Shown here piece by piece: positions 16,447 through 26,861 of a DNA stretch of 64,000 nucleotides. Position 1 is the stretch's first letter. Each line of letters starts with the position of its first letter. The translations under genes were made by a program, and so were the position numbers. The notes under the pieces were generated by a model. That model saw only the letters and a list, made by a program, of their open reading frames with translations. It was not told the origin of the DNA and did no database searches. The DNA is from Nocardia mangyaensis (lineage in GTDB: Bacteria; Actinomycetota; Actinomycetes; Mycobacteriales; Mycobacteriaceae), in contig NZ_CP018082.1 of assembly GCF_001886715.1 (NCBI RefSeq), positions 248,001 through 312,000 of the forward strand. The letters are read 5' to 3'.

Positions 16447-17895
16447 ATGAGTGTGGACCCTGAGGTGGAAGGCGACGGCGGTACGGCCACCGAGCGCCGA
16501 GGTCTGCGTTCCCGGTGGCGGCTGCGCCGCCCATTCATCCTGCCGTCGCAGCGCGCGACGGCCGACAACATCGTCGCCGCGCCCACCCCGCTGCAGCCGA
16601 TCGACCTCACCGACGACGCCGAGGTGTCGCAGGTGCTCGATCTCGCGGTGCGGGTGGGCGAGGTGGTGCTGGCCGCGGGCACCGGTGTCGGTGACACCTC
16701 GGCGCAGGTCCGGTTCATCGCCTCGACCTACGGCCTGGACAGATGCGATATCGACGTCACCTTCGACGCGATCCGCATCACGGCCGACCGTGGCCCCCGG
16801 CTACCACCGGCCAGCGACATGCGGGTGGTGAAGTACCGCTCGCTCGACTTCACCCGCCTCGCCGCGGTCGACCGGCTCACCCGACGGATCCGCAGCCAAG
16901 TCGTCCCCGTCGACGAGGCGCATGCCGCACTGGACGAGATCGTCTCGGCGCGGCACCCGTATCCGCGGTGGGCCTCGACCGCGGGCTGGTCGCTGCTGGC
17001 GGCCGCGATCGCGGTGCTGCTCGGCGGCGGGCTCGTCCTCGCCGCCATCAGTTTCGCGACCACCGCGCTGATCGATGTGGTCAATCGGGCGCTGCACCAG
17101 CTCGGTCTGCCGATGTTCTTCCAGCATCTGGTCGGCGGTGTCATCGCCGCCGCGCCCGCGATCGCGCTGGCCTCGATCAGCGATCACTGGCGCGCCGACG
17201 CGGCGCTGATCGTGGCCGCGGGCATCACGGTGCTGCTCAGTGGGCAGCAACTGGTCGGTTCGGTGCAGGACGCGATCACCGGCGCGCCGATCACCGCCGC
17301 TGCCCGCATGCTCGAGGTGCTGATGATGACCGGCGGCATCATCGCCGGTATCGGTCTGGCGCTGCGGGTGTCGACCATGCTCGGGATCGCGGTGCCCGAG
17401 ATCGCGGCCTCGGCCGGGCGCGACACCGAGTATCTGGGGATCAAACTCGCCGCCGGTGCGGTGGCGGCGATCGCCTTCACCCTGGCCTGCTACGCCGAGC
17501 GGCGAGCGCTGCTCGCGGCCGGGCTCAGCGGCGCGGGCGGCACCTTGGTCTTCCTCGGCGCGCAGGACATCGGCTTCGGCCCGGTCGTCGCCTCGGGCAT
17601 GGCGGCCACCGTGATCGGGCTGGCCGGTGGTCTGATGGCGCGGCGCGCGCTCACGCCGCCGCTGGTCGTCGCGGCCGCGGGAATCACGCCGCTGCTGCCG
17701 GGTCTGAAGGTGTATCGCGGCCTTTACGCCCTGCTGGAGGACGAGTCACTGATCGGGTTCAGTCAGCTGGTCGGCGCGTTCGGCGTCGGCTGCGCGCTGG
17801 CCGCGGGCGTCATCCTCGGTGAGTGGTTCGACCGGTTGCTCAGCCGCCGCGGTACCCCGCGCGACTTCGACCCGACCTATACCAGCGACCGCTGA
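16447..17895 (+). CDS. ThrE-family threonine/serine exporter
   Basis: A 482-residue protein with the two-part ThrE architecture. A cytoplasmic N-terminal region (about 1-165, containing VLDLAVRVGEVVLAAGTGVG and ITADRGPRLPPASD) is followed by about ten hydrophobic segments, with the C-terminal five repeating the pattern of the first five. ThrE of Corynebacterium exports L-threonine and L-serine by proton motive force, and this is the inferred role. ATG 16447 is the start nearest the conserved part; GTG 16441 is an alternative two codons upstream. It ends 1 base from the convergent DUF5994 gene. Confidence 0.9.
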   Translation: MSVDPEVEGDGGTATERRGLRSRWRLRRPFILPSQRATADNIVAAPTPLQPIDLTDDAEVSQVLDLAVRVGEVVLAAGTGVGDTSAQVRFIASTYGLDRCDIDVTFDAIRITADRGPRLPPASDMRVVKYRSLDFTRLAAVDRLTRRIRSQVVPVDEAHAALDEIVSARHPYPRWASTAGWSLLAAAIAVLLGGGLVLAAISFATTALIDVVNRALHQLGLPMFFQHLVGGVIAAAPAIALASISDHWRADAALIVAAGITVLLSGQQLVGSVQDAITGAPITAAARMLEVLMMTGGIIAGIGLALRVSTMLGIAVPEIAASAGRDTEYLGIKLAAGAVAAIAFTLACYAERRALLAAGLSGAGGTLVFLGAQDIGFGPVVASGMAATVIGLAGGLMARRALTPPLVVAAAGITPLLPGLKVYRGLYALLEDESLIGFSQLVGAFGVGCALAAGVILGEWFDRLLSRRGTPRDFDPTYTSDR

Positions 17896-17896
17896 C

Positions 17897-18325
17897 CTAG
17901 GTGCTCCGCACCAGAGTGCGTGGACCGTCGGCCGCGGTCTCGGCGGGCGCCGGGTCCTGGACGCGGGGTTTGCCCGCCGCCCAGCGCATCTGGCTGCGGG
18001 CCGCGGGCGCCTCGGTCGCTGCGGGGATGACGAGCAGCGCGAGCGTCGCGCCGTTGCTGCCCACGAGGTGCATGATGCGCGAGGCCTGCTCGCCGGTGGT
18101 GCCGGTGCCGGGTTCGCTGCTGTTCCAGTCGAATCCGAGCCGGGCCAACTTGCCGATGCGCGGTCCGACCGCGGCCACCAGTTGGTGCAGTTCGGTCATC
18201 GGCTGATCGGTACGCGGCCACCAGGCGCCGTCGATCGGGCCGGTGGTGGCATCGCGGTCGCGCAGCATCAACCGGATCGGCCCGGTCGCGTCGCGACCGA
18301 TGCTCGTTTCAGGTGCTGTATTCAC
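17897..18325 (-). CDS. DUF5994 family protein
   Basis: A 142-residue protein matching DUF5994, with PIRLMLRDRDA, the signature GPIDGAWWPRTDQPMTELHQ and RIMHLVGSNGATLALLVIPA. The family is confined to actinobacteria, is often present in several copies and has no known function. GTG 18325 is the first plausible start; a longer frame to 18541 would add a segment unlike the family. The 229-bp stretch between it and the tRNA terminator shows no further gene. Confidence 0.8.
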   Translation of the reverse strand: MNTAPETSIGRDATGPIRLMLRDRDATTGPIDGAWWPRTDQPMTELHQLVAAVGPRIGKLARLGFDWNSSEPGTGTTGEQASRIMHLVGSNGATLALLVIPAATEAPAARSQMRWAAGKPRVQDPAPAETAADGPRTLVRST

Positions 18326-18554
18326 TACGGATGTTTTCTTTCTCAAGTCTGTGCGGTCGACGCCGTCAACGACATCGACCGGCGCACGCCGTCCATCTGG
18401 GCCGGGCGCGAAGGTTGGGTACCCACTCCACTGTGTCGGCACGCACTTCTTTGTGAGGTGCGGCGACGCCGGTGGGTGGATGTGGTGGGGATCTCCCGCA
18501 CCATCGGGGTTCACTCTACGGATGCCTACCGACAGATCCACCGATTAAACGAAC

Positions 18555-18586
18555 AGGGCCCCGACCGGCGAACCGATCAGGGCCCT
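18555..18586 (-). terminator. Intrinsic terminator of tRNA-Ser
   Basis: On the minus strand a 14-bp stem (AGGGCCCTGATCGG with its partner, two G-U pairs) closes a TTCG loop and is followed by GTTCGTTTAATC. It begins 4 bases after the encoded CCA of the tRNA. Confidence 0.85.
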
Positions 18587-18590
18587 GCTG

Positions 18591-18678
18591 TGGCGGAGGA
18601 TAGGGGATTTGAACCCCTGAGGGCGTTAACCCAACCCGCGTTCCAGGCGAGCGCCATAGGCCACTAGGCGAATCCTCC
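18591..18678 (-). tRNA. tRNA-Ser (GGA anticodon)
   Basis: An 88-nt gene including an encoded CCA. The acceptor stem GGAGGAT pairs with ATCCTCC, with discriminator G. The anticodon arm CTCGC-CTGGAAC-GCGGG gives anticodon GGA, reading UCC and UCU. A long variable arm of the serine type (GGGTTAACGCCC region) and the T-loop GGTTCAAATCC are visible. A terminator follows at once, so it is a stand-alone transcription unit. Confidence 0.95.
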
Positions 18679-18825
18679 GTGGAGCAGCATAGCGGCAGCG
18701 GTGCCCCGGTGTAAAAACGGGTCGGGTCGGCGAGGCCGGATCCGGGCACTATACGGCTGCGTACACTGAGTGCCCCGGCCGCTCTTGCTGCGGTCATCGT
18801 CGAGCGATATGAGGTGGGACACGTC

Positions 18826-19386
18826 GTGGGCGCCGCGCGAACTCCCCGAGCCAGATGGGTCGAGGAAGGTCTGCGAGTGCTGGCCGCCTCGGGCGTCGAC
18901 GCCGTCCGGGTGGAGGCGCTTGCCAAGCGCATCGGCGTCACCAAGGGTGGGTTCTACGGATACTTCGCCGACCGCGACGCCCTGCTCACCGAGATGCTCG
19001 ACGAGTGGGAGCGCGAGGCCGTCGACCAGGTGATCGACCAGGTCGACCAGCCCGGCATCGACGCCAAGACCAAGGCCAGGATGGCCGGACTGCTCACCTT
19101 CTCCAGCCAGCGGCTGCTGCCGATCGACCTCGCGATCCGCGGCTGGGCCCGCCGCGACACTGCCGTCGCCGAGCGTCTGCGCCGGGTCGACAATCGGCGA
19201 ATGGCCTTGCTGCGCGAGACGATCGGTGAATTCTGCGATGATCCCGACGAAGTCGAGGCGCGCAGTCTGCTCGCGTTCTGCGCGGTCATCGGCGGACACT
19301 TCCTCGCCGCCGATCACGAGGGCCGCACCCGCGCCGAGGTGTTCGATCGGGCCACCGACCTGCTGTTCGACACCCGTGATCGCTAG
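18826..19386 (+). CDS. TetR-family transcriptional regulator
   Basis: A 186-residue regulator. The HTH is at about residues 8-52 (WVEEGLRVLAASGVDAVRVE, then RIGVTKGGFYGYFADRDALL). The C-terminal domain contains DLAIRGWARRDTAVAERLRR, typical of a TetR group in mycobacteria and nocardiae with no assigned ligand. GTG 18826 is preferred because GAGGTGGG lies 7 bases upstream; GTG 18814 is in frame but overlaps that site. The gene stands alone between tRNA-Ser and the SRP RNA, with no obvious divergent target, so its regulon may be elsewhere. Confidence 0.88.
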   Translation: MGAARTPRARWVEEGLRVLAASGVDAVRVEALAKRIGVTKGGFYGYFADRDALLTEMLDEWEREAVDQVIDQVDQPGIDAKTKARMAGLLTFSSQRLLPIDLAIRGWARRDTAVAERLRRVDNRRMALLRETIGEFCDDPDEVEARSLLAFCAVIGGHFLAADHEGRTRAEVFDRATDLLFDTRDR

Positions 19387-19414
19387 TGCGCTCGTTTACC
19401 GCTACACTGGCCGA

Positions 19415-20945
<1,531 letters not shown>

Positions 20946-20952
20946 CCGTGCG

Positions 20953-20978
20953 GCCGGGCACGTTCGCACGTGCCCGGC
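20953..20978. terminator. Bidirectional hairpin terminator
   Basis: A perfect 11-bp stem GCCGGGCACGT / ACGTGCCCGGC with TCGC loop, lying exactly between the convergent aminotransferase and methyltransferase stops. No T-run follows, as is frequent in actinobacterial terminators. Confidence 0.75.
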
Positions 20979-20984
20979 ACCGGC

Positions 20985-21791
20985 TCAGTTCGGCTTGTGC
21001 ACCAGTGTGCCGAACAGGGTGACCGAGATGTGGATGTCGCCACGGTCGGCGCCCGCCTGCAGATCGACGATGAGCTGGTCGCGCTCGGCGCTGGTGATCA
21101 CCCCGCGCAGGGCGGCCAGCCCCGCGATCCTGGTGACCAGCGCACCCGCCCCCACCGTGCGATCCTGCACCAGTGCGTGCGAGCCGATCCCGTCGACGAC
21201 CAGGCCGGCCCCGCTGAGTAGCCCCGCGATCCGGCGCCCCGACAGCGGGTTGGTGGTGGACGAGATCAGGGTGTCGATCACGGCGCCGACCACCCGCTGA
21301 TCGCCCGGGTGCACGATCGCGGTTGCCCAGTCGGCATCGACCACCACCGCGCGACCACCCGGCCGCAGCACCCTGGCGATCTCGGCCGCCGCCCGCGCCG
21401 GCGCGGTGAGGTGCTGGAACACCCGCTCGCACAGGACCGCGTCGAAGCTGTCGGTGCCGAAGGGCAGACCGTAGGCGTCACCGGAGACGAAGGCCGCCGT
21501 CGAGCCACGCTCGGTGCCGCGCCGCTCGGCCGAGGCCAGCAGGTTCGGATCGGGTTCGACACCGACGGCCGTGCCGGTCGGCCCGACCGCGTCGGCGAAG
21601 GCGAACACCTCCGAGCCGGTGCCGGAGCCGATGTCGAGCGCGGTCTCGCCGGGGCGCAGCGCCAGCGCGTCGTGACTCCAGGTGCGTAGCGCGCTCATCC
21701 CCGGCTGGGTGACTTCCAGGTCGTGCGCGTCGATCAGCTGATCCTGGCCCGCTTGATCGAAGCGGGCGGGTCGTGGGCTGTAGTTGGTCAT
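20985..21791 (-). CDS. Class I SAM-dependent methyltransferase
   Basis: A 268-residue methyltransferase with motif I LDIGSGTGSEVFAF at about residues 46-59, an acidic end of the next strand (VGVEPDPN), motif II FDAVLCERVFQHL and motif III RVLRPGGRAVVVD. This is the UbiE/COQ5-like small-molecule group. The substrate is not predictable. ATG 21791 (MTNYSPRPARFDQ) was chosen as the closest start to the conserved part; further in-frame starts lie up to 21863. It is divergent from the HhH-GPD gene, with 112 bp between them. Confidence 0.87.
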   Translation of the reverse strand: MTNYSPRPARFDQAGQDQLIDAHDLEVTQPGMSALRTWSHDALALRPGETALDIGSGTGSEVFAFADAVGPTGTAVGVEPDPNLLASAERRGTERGSTAAFVSGDAYGLPFGTDSFDAVLCERVFQHLTAPARAAAEIARVLRPGGRAVVVDADWATAIVHPGDQRVVGAVIDTLISSTTNPLSGRRIAGLLSGAGLVVDGIGSHALVQDRTVGAGALVTRIAGLAALRGVITSAERDQLIVDLQAGADRGDIHISVTLFGTLVHKPN

Positions 21792-21903
21792 GCGTACCGC
21801 CATCATCGAGATATCGAGACTGTGTGGGCGCGGTTCGGTGGGCGCCGTAGTCCTCGGGAGCATGGGTCATGAGGGTACTAGTGAAATGTGTCACGATGAA
21901 CGC

Positions 21904-22482
21904 ATGACTCGTACGCTGTGTCTGGCCCAGGACCCCGAGGCCGACGAACTCCTCAGCACCGATGATTTCGCGTTGCTGCTGGGAATGCTGCTCGATCAGC
22001 AGTACCCGATGGAACATGCGTTTCGCGGTCCCCGGAAACTCGCGGAACGCATGGGCGGATTCGATCTGCGCCGGATCGCCGAGGCTGATCCCGCCGACTT
22101 CGAGGAACTCGCCGCGACCCCACCCGCCATCCACCGCTACGGCCGGTCGATGGCGCGGCGTGCGCAGGCGCTCGCCCAGTACGTGATCGAGCACTACGAC
22201 GGCGTCCCCGCCGGGATCTGGACCGACGGCGATCCCGACGGCAAGGAGGTGCTGCGCAGGTTGCAGGAACTGCCGGGGTTCGGCGCGCAGAAGGCGAAGA
22301 TCTTCCTCGCGCTGCTCGGCAAACAGCGTGACGTGCGTCCCACCGGCTGGCAGAAGGCCGCGGGAGCCTACGGTGACGAGAACTCGCGACGTTCGGTCGC
22401 CGATGTCGTCGATGCCGAAACACTCGCCGAAGTAAGGGAATTCAAGAAGCAGGCCAAGGCCGCCGCGAAAACGTCCGGGTGA
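21904..22482 (+). CDS. HhH-GPD-type base excision repair protein
   Basis: A 192-residue protein of the HhH-GPD glycosylase superfamily. The helix-hairpin-helix is visible as LQELPGFGAQKAKIFLALLG (about residues 113-132). It lacks the four-Cys iron-sulfur loop of EndoIII and the obvious catalytic Lys, placing it in the short actinobacterial branch often labelled HhH-GPD or Fe-S assembly protein HesB by transfer. The N-terminus FALLLGMLLDQQYPMEHAFR matches that branch. Activity on damaged DNA is inferred only from the fold. ATG 21904 is the natural start. Confidence 0.82.
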   Translation: MTRTLCLAQDPEADELLSTDDFALLLGMLLDQQYPMEHAFRGPRKLAERMGGFDLRRIAEADPADFEELAATPPAIHRYGRSMARRAQALAQYVIEHYDGVPAGIWTDGDPDGKEVLRRLQELPGFGAQKAKIFLALLGKQRDVRPTGWQKAAGAYGDENSRRSVADVVDAETLAEVREFKKQAKAAAKTSG

Positions 22483-22621
22483 ATCACCATGATCGATGAG
22501 CCCTGCACCCCGTCGGCCGAGTAGCAACACTCGGTCGCCCGGCGAAGCCTCATTCGGGTCATCGGGAGGCGCAATCGGCCAATTCGTGCGCTGCCACGTC
22601 CCACGTGTAGGAACACCCACC

Positions 22622-22890
22622 ACGGCAGCAGCCTGTACTTCTACGTCCGGGAGATCGCGGGCATCGCGGTCACCCTCGACGGCCGGGTGCACACGCATTC
22701 ACCGGTTACCGGCCCACGTGGCTCGGGCGTTCACACAGAGTACTCAGCTGCCGCCCACCGACCTTCGGATCAGTGAGTTCGGTGGGAAGGTGCAGGAATT
22801 CGCGGCGGTGGTCACCTCGCTGAGCGCGCTGTACGCCGATCCGCTGGCTGCTGTGCGACGAGTCCGAACTCCCGAACATCCCATTCGCTG
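22622..22890 (+). pseudogene. Possible decayed gene in two frames
   Basis: The 412-bp gap 22483-22894 has no intact gene. Two pieces read like protein with normal GC3 bias: SSLYFYVREIAGIAVTLDGR (about 22630-22690, ending at a stop near 22772) and, in another frame, ISEFGGKVQEFAAVVTSLSA followed by LYADPLAAVRR (about 22750-22870). The frame change and lack of a start or a common stop suggest a remnant. The family is not recognised. Confidence 0.3.
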
Positions 22891-22894
22891 TCGT

Positions 22895-24520
22895 TCAGCG
22901 GGGGTTGAAGGCGCCTTCCAAGGCCGTGATGAAGAAGGGGAACTGGGAGGCGAAGCGGTGCAGGTTGTGGTCTCGGTCGTAGCCCGCGAACCAATAGAGG
23001 CCGGGTTGGGAGTCGGCGGAGGGGTCCATGTCGCGGAAGGTGCGGATCCAGTTGTCGGCTCGGCCGCTGATGAGGGTGTAGGGCAGCGCTCGGGAGAAGA
23101 CTGTTTCCTGGTCGATGGGGGGGATCTGGTCCCGGGCGATGGTGTCGAGGCCGCGCTGCATGGCGCGGACCCGGCCTGCGACGGTGTCGCCGAAGGGGGT
23201 TCGGGTCGGTAGGTAGTTGGGGAGCAGCATCGCGGCGGCACCTGCCAGGGCGATGGCGACGCCCACCAGGGCGTGGCCGGAGGTCAGGGCGAGCACGACG
23301 GTGGCGACGGCGCCGACGACGATCAGGGCCCCGCCGATCCAGCGGGGCAGTGCGCGCTGCTTCGGGTCGGCGAAGGCGCCGGTGGCGACCGCGTCGGCGC
23401 GCATGGCGGCGCGGATGGGGTCGAGTTGCACGCGGCCGGGGGCGCGTAGTTCGCGGACGGCGACGGTGTCGGTGCCCTCGGGCAGCAGCATGTCGTAGAC
23501 GGCGCGTTCGTAGTCGCGGAGCTGGTCGTCGGGGGCGTTGACGCGGCTGATCCGCCAGTCGTCCTCGCCGCGCGCGTTCACCGGCGTGATCCACAGGTAG
23601 CGCCGCGCCGCGAGATCGACGACGGTGGCGGCGATGTCGACGGGATCGACCTGCGCATCGAGCAGCAAGCCCGCCTCGCCGGGCAGCACGCCGTCAGGGG
23701 AGGTGAAGTCCACCCGGCCGCCCTGCTGGACGAGCGGATCGAAGTTCGCACCGCCCGCGGTCGCCGTGGCGGCGCGCTTGCGGGCGGCCAGCAGGTAGGC
23801 GAACATTGCCGCCAGGGCCAGCAGTAGCGCGCCGAAGGCGGCGTAGACGGGCGCGGTCAGCGAGAACGCGCCCGCCGAACTGCCGTCGCGGATATCGGCA
23901 TTGGCGGGCACCGTGCTGGGCGGCATCTGCAGGGTGAGATCGATCGCGTCGCCCTTGCGCAGGTCGGTCTGACTCAGATACAGCACGCCGTCGGGTTCGA
24001 CGTGTACATCGGCGCACGGCCTGGAATTGCCCGCGGGGCCGAGTTTGCAGTCGACGATGCCCATCTGGAAGCTCGGGCTGATCACCGAGACGTCCAGTGC
24101 GGCGATATCGGCGTTGAGCACGCCAAGCCAGTGGAACACCTGGGTGCCCGGTGCGTCGGAGACCGTGTTGTGTACGGAGTAGGTGAACTTCGATTCACCA
24201 GGGTTGGCCTCGACGACGAACTGATCGTTGGCCGTCGTCGCGGTGCCCGCCCCGGTCGCGGTGACGTCGGTGACCTTGAACACCCGCTCGACATCGTCGC
24301 CGATCTTCAGGCGCAGCGGCAGTGACATCGTGAAGCTGCCATCAGCGGGCACTCCGACGGTCTCGACAACCTCGAGCACGCCGTCATCGGTGAGGGTGAG
24401 GTCGGCGGTGATCGTCACACCGGCGGGTGCGGGCTGCGTGTGGGCAACCGGGGCGGCCGCGAACAAGCCCGCTGAAGCGAGCAGCAGCGCGCCCGCGGCG
24501 CCCCCCCGAAAAGTCAGCAT
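22895..24520 (-). CDS. DUF2207 membrane protein
   Basis: A 541-residue protein. A signal peptide (about residues 1-29, ending AHTQP) leads to an extracytoplasmic DUF2207 beta-domain (about 30-210, ITADLTLTDDGVLEVVETVG). A membrane helix near 225-248 follows (YAAFGALLLALAAMFAYLLA), then a cytoplasmic region with VDFTSPDGVLPGEAGLLLD. Two further helices sit at about 385-435, and the C-terminus ends in WFAGYDRDHNLHRFASQFPF. The family is widespread and of unknown function. It is divergent from two membrane-anchored metallopeptidases with 76 bp between, so a shared envelope role is possible but unproven. Confidence 0.87.
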   Translation of the reverse strand: MLTFRGGAAGALLLASAGLFAAAPVAHTQPAPAGVTITADLTLTDDGVLEVVETVGVPADGSFTMSLPLRLKIGDDVERVFKVTDVTATGAGTATTANDQFVVEANPGESKFTYSVHNTVSDAPGTQVFHWLGVLNADIAALDVSVISPSFQMGIVDCKLGPAGNSRPCADVHVEPDGVLYLSQTDLRKGDAIDLTLQMPPSTVPANADIRDGSSAGAFSLTAPVYAAFGALLLALAAMFAYLLAARKRAATATAGGANFDPLVQQGGRVDFTSPDGVLPGEAGLLLDAQVDPVDIAATVVDLAARRYLWITPVNARGEDDWRISRVNAPDDQLRDYERAVYDMLLPEGTDTVAVRELRAPGRVQLDPIRAAMRADAVATGAFADPKQRALPRWIGGALIVVGAVATVVLALTSGHALVGVAIALAGAAAMLLPNYLPTRTPFGDTVAGRVRAMQRGLDTIARDQIPPIDQETVFSRALPYTLISGRADNWIRTFRDMDPSADSQPGLYWFAGYDRDHNLHRFASQFPFFITALEGAFNPR

Positions 24521-24596
24521 GGCTGCTTACTCTAGACAGCTTGCTATTCTGCGTCAGCGGCTGTCGGCGACTCAGGAGACGAGGGGGTACGGGGGA

Positions 24597-25700
24597 GTGA
24601 CCCAACCACCGTACGGTTATGGCCCACGCGGGCCTGGTGGACGACAGGTTCCGCCGCCTCCTGGCTATGGGCCGCCCCCGGGATATCGCCCACAACCCGG
24701 ATACGGTCCGCCCGGATACCCGCAGCCGCAGAGTTATCCACAGGGCTACGTACAGCGTCCCCCCGGCCCACCGCCGGGATACCGGCCACCGCCGATGCCG
24801 TACGGTCCGCCCGGTCGTCCGACTCCGCCACCGCGCAAGAGCGGCGGCGGATTCCTTTCGACGCTGATCGTGATCATCATCGTCGTGGTGGTCGGTGGTC
24901 TGGTGCGCTACGCGGTGAACACCGGTTTCGACGGGGCCATCGGCCCGAGACCGACCACGACCTACACGCCCGGGTCCGGTGAAGCCCCCGCCGCGACCGG
25001 TGACAATCCCCTGGTCACCGACACCGACGGCACGCTGGTGCCCGCCTCCTGCGACTACGCGCCGTGGGGCACCCAGGTGGAGCGGGCTCGTGCGTTCTTC
25101 GAATCGGCCGCGGTCTGCCTGGAGGCGGCGTGGAAACCGGTGATGGAGCGGAACAGTCTGCCGTTCGAGGCGCCGACGCTCAGCGTCACCGCCTCCACCG
25201 CGGGCATCACCACCCCGTGCACCGGCTCGACGAGCAATTTCGCCGCCTTCTACTGCCCGGCGAACAAGACCATCTACATGCCGATCAGCCAGCTGCAGAC
25301 CGACTACTTCCGCGACAACTGGATCGTGTACCTGTCGGTGTTCGCGCACGAGTACGGCCACCACATCCAGGCGCAGTCGGGCATCCTGATCAAGGCCAAC
25401 AGTGAACGCCGCGCCGCGGGTGTGCACTCGGACAGGGGGTTGGAGCTCTCCCGCCGTGTCGAGTTGCAGGCCAACTGTTTCGACGGGATGTTCATCTCCT
25501 CGACCAGCGACGGCGGCTCACTGACCGCCGATCAGGTCGGCCTGGCCACCGAGGACTCCTACGGTCGTGGCGATCGCGTCGGTGACATGCGCGATCACGG
25601 CTCGTCCGAGAACGGCGGCCGGTGGTTCGAGAACGGTCTCGCGCACAATCTGACCTCGCGCTGCAACACCTTCACGGCATCCGCGAGCGAAGTGAGCTGA
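24597..25700 (+). CDS. Membrane-anchored neutral zinc metallopeptidase (YpfJ-type), first of pair
   Basis: A 367-residue protein. The first 80 residues are Pro/Gly/Tyr-rich and cytoplasmic, then a membrane helix (about 85-105, FLSTLIVIIIVVVVGGLVRY), a linker, and an extracytoplasmic peptidase domain of the YpfJ family. The zinc motif is HEYGHHIQAQSG with the first His at residue 251, and the third ligand Glu is in VELQANCFDGM. Paired cysteines (SCDYAP and later AVCLEAAW) probably form disulfides. GTG 24597 has GAGGGGG about 9 bases upstream. It is followed after 6 bases by a paralogue. Substrate unknown. Confidence 0.88.
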   Translation: MTQPPYGYGPRGPGGRQVPPPPGYGPPPGYRPQPGYGPPGYPQPQSYPQGYVQRPPGPPPGYRPPPMPYGPPGRPTPPPRKSGGGFLSTLIVIIIVVVVGGLVRYAVNTGFDGAIGPRPTTTYTPGSGEAPAATGDNPLVTDTDGTLVPASCDYAPWGTQVERARAFFESAAVCLEAAWKPVMERNSLPFEAPTLSVTASTAGITTPCTGSTSNFAAFYCPANKTIYMPISQLQTDYFRDNWIVYLSVFAHEYGHHIQAQSGILIKANSERRAAGVHSDRGLELSRRVELQANCFDGMFISSTSDGGSLTADQVGLATEDSYGRGDRVGDMRDHGSSENGGRWFENGLAHNLTSRCNTFTASASEVS

Positions 25701-25706
25701 TTCGGT

Positions 25707-26861
25707 TTGTCCCAACCGCCCGGCTACGGCCCCTACGGACCTCCCGGGGTGCCGCCGTACGGCCATCCGCAGCAGGGCCGAGGGCCCTACGGCTACCCGG
25801 CGCCGTACGGCAGGCCGATGCCGCCGCCGTACCCTCGGCCGTTGCCGCCGCCGTACGGCTATGCGCCGCAGGGGTATCGGCCGTATCCACCGCCGCGCCG
25901 TGGCGGCTCGGGCACGCTCGGCGCGGTGCTCGCGGTGCTGGCGGTCTTCGGTGTCGTCGGGACGCTGCTGGTCGCGGTGGGGATCTCCGAGCAGTCTTCG
26001 CGTGACGTCGCCATGACCACCCCGCCCAGCTTCACCTACACCCCGCATTCGACGGTGCCGACGACGGCGACGGCCGCGCCCAGCGCGACCACCGCGCGCA
26101 CCTCGGCACCCACCACCGCGCCGACCACGGTGAAACCCGTTGGCCCGCAACCGGTGATCGCGCTCGGTCAGCATCCGATGTTTCACGACGACAGCGCGTA
26201 CCTGCCCAATATGGACTGCGACCTGCCGCGCTGGTCGACCGACGCCGCCACCGCCACGGCGTTCTTCGCCGCGGCCCAGGTGTGCCTCGATCAGATGTGG
26301 CGCACCAACCTCGCCGCCGCGAATCTGCCGTTCAGCAGTCCGGGGCTGGTCGTCACGGAGAGGCCGGGGGAGCTGTCCTCACCGTGTGGTGGCGCCAGCA
26401 GCGACGCGTTCTACTGCAGCGCGTCGAGCACCATCTACATGTCGACGGCCGGGCTGGTCATCAACAACACCCCGTTTCCGCCGATGGAGGCGTTGTCGAT
26501 CTACGCCCATGAATACGGGCACCACGTGCAGGGCATCACCGGGCTGCTGCAGGCCTCGTCGAACCAGCGCCGTGGTCAGGGCGCCATGTCGGACGGCGGA
26601 CTGGAGACCTCACGCCGAATGGAGTTGCAGGCCAGCTGTTTCGGTGGGATGTACATCGGTTCCGCGGAGGCGGGCGGTTCGTGGACCTCGCAGGAGGGCT
26701 ACGCCGCGGTCCGGCACAACTACGACCGTGGTGACGGCAACGGCCGCCACCGCGATCACGGCACTCCCGAGCACAACGGGAACTGGTACAACCACGGCTA
26801 TTCGAAGAACCGCAACTTCGAATGCAATACCTGGCTGGCCCCGGCCAACGAGGTCAGCTAG
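25707..26861 (+). CDS. Membrane-anchored neutral zinc metallopeptidase (YpfJ-type), second of pair
   Basis: A 384-residue paralogue of the upstream gene with the same plan: Pro/Gly/Tyr-rich tail (about 1-65), membrane helix (TLGAVLAVLAVFGVVGTLLV), a Thr/Ala/Pro-rich stalk (about 105-145), and the peptidase domain with HEYGHHVQGITG (first His at residue 268) and MELQASCFGGM. It starts with TTG 25707, only 6 bases after the previous stop and with a weak ribosome site, so translation is probably coupled. The stalk is longer than in the first copy. It overlaps the convergent gene by 8 bases. Confidence 0.87.
   Translation: MSQPPGYGPYGPPGVPPYGHPQQGRGPYGYPAPYGRPMPPPYPRPLPPPYGYAPQGYRPYPPPRRGGSGTLGAVLAVLAVFGVVGTLLVAVGISEQSSRDVAMTTPPSFTYTPHSTVPTTATAAPSATTARTSAPTTAPTTVKPVGPQPVIALGQHPMFHDDSAYLPNMDCDLPRWSTDAATATAFFAAAQVCLDQMWRTNLAAANLPFSSPGLVVTERPGELSSPCGGASSDAFYCSASSTIYMSTAGLVINNTPFPPMEALSIYAHEYGHHVQGITGLLQASSNQRRGQGAMSDGGLETSRRMELQASCFGGMYIGSAEAGGSWTSQEGYAAVRHNYDRGDGNGRHRDHGTPEHNGNWYNHGYSKNRNFECNTWLAPANEVS

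Noticed and set aside
18326-18554. Possible gene between DUF5994 and tRNA-Ser
   Set aside because: No frame has coding bias together with a start and ribosome site.
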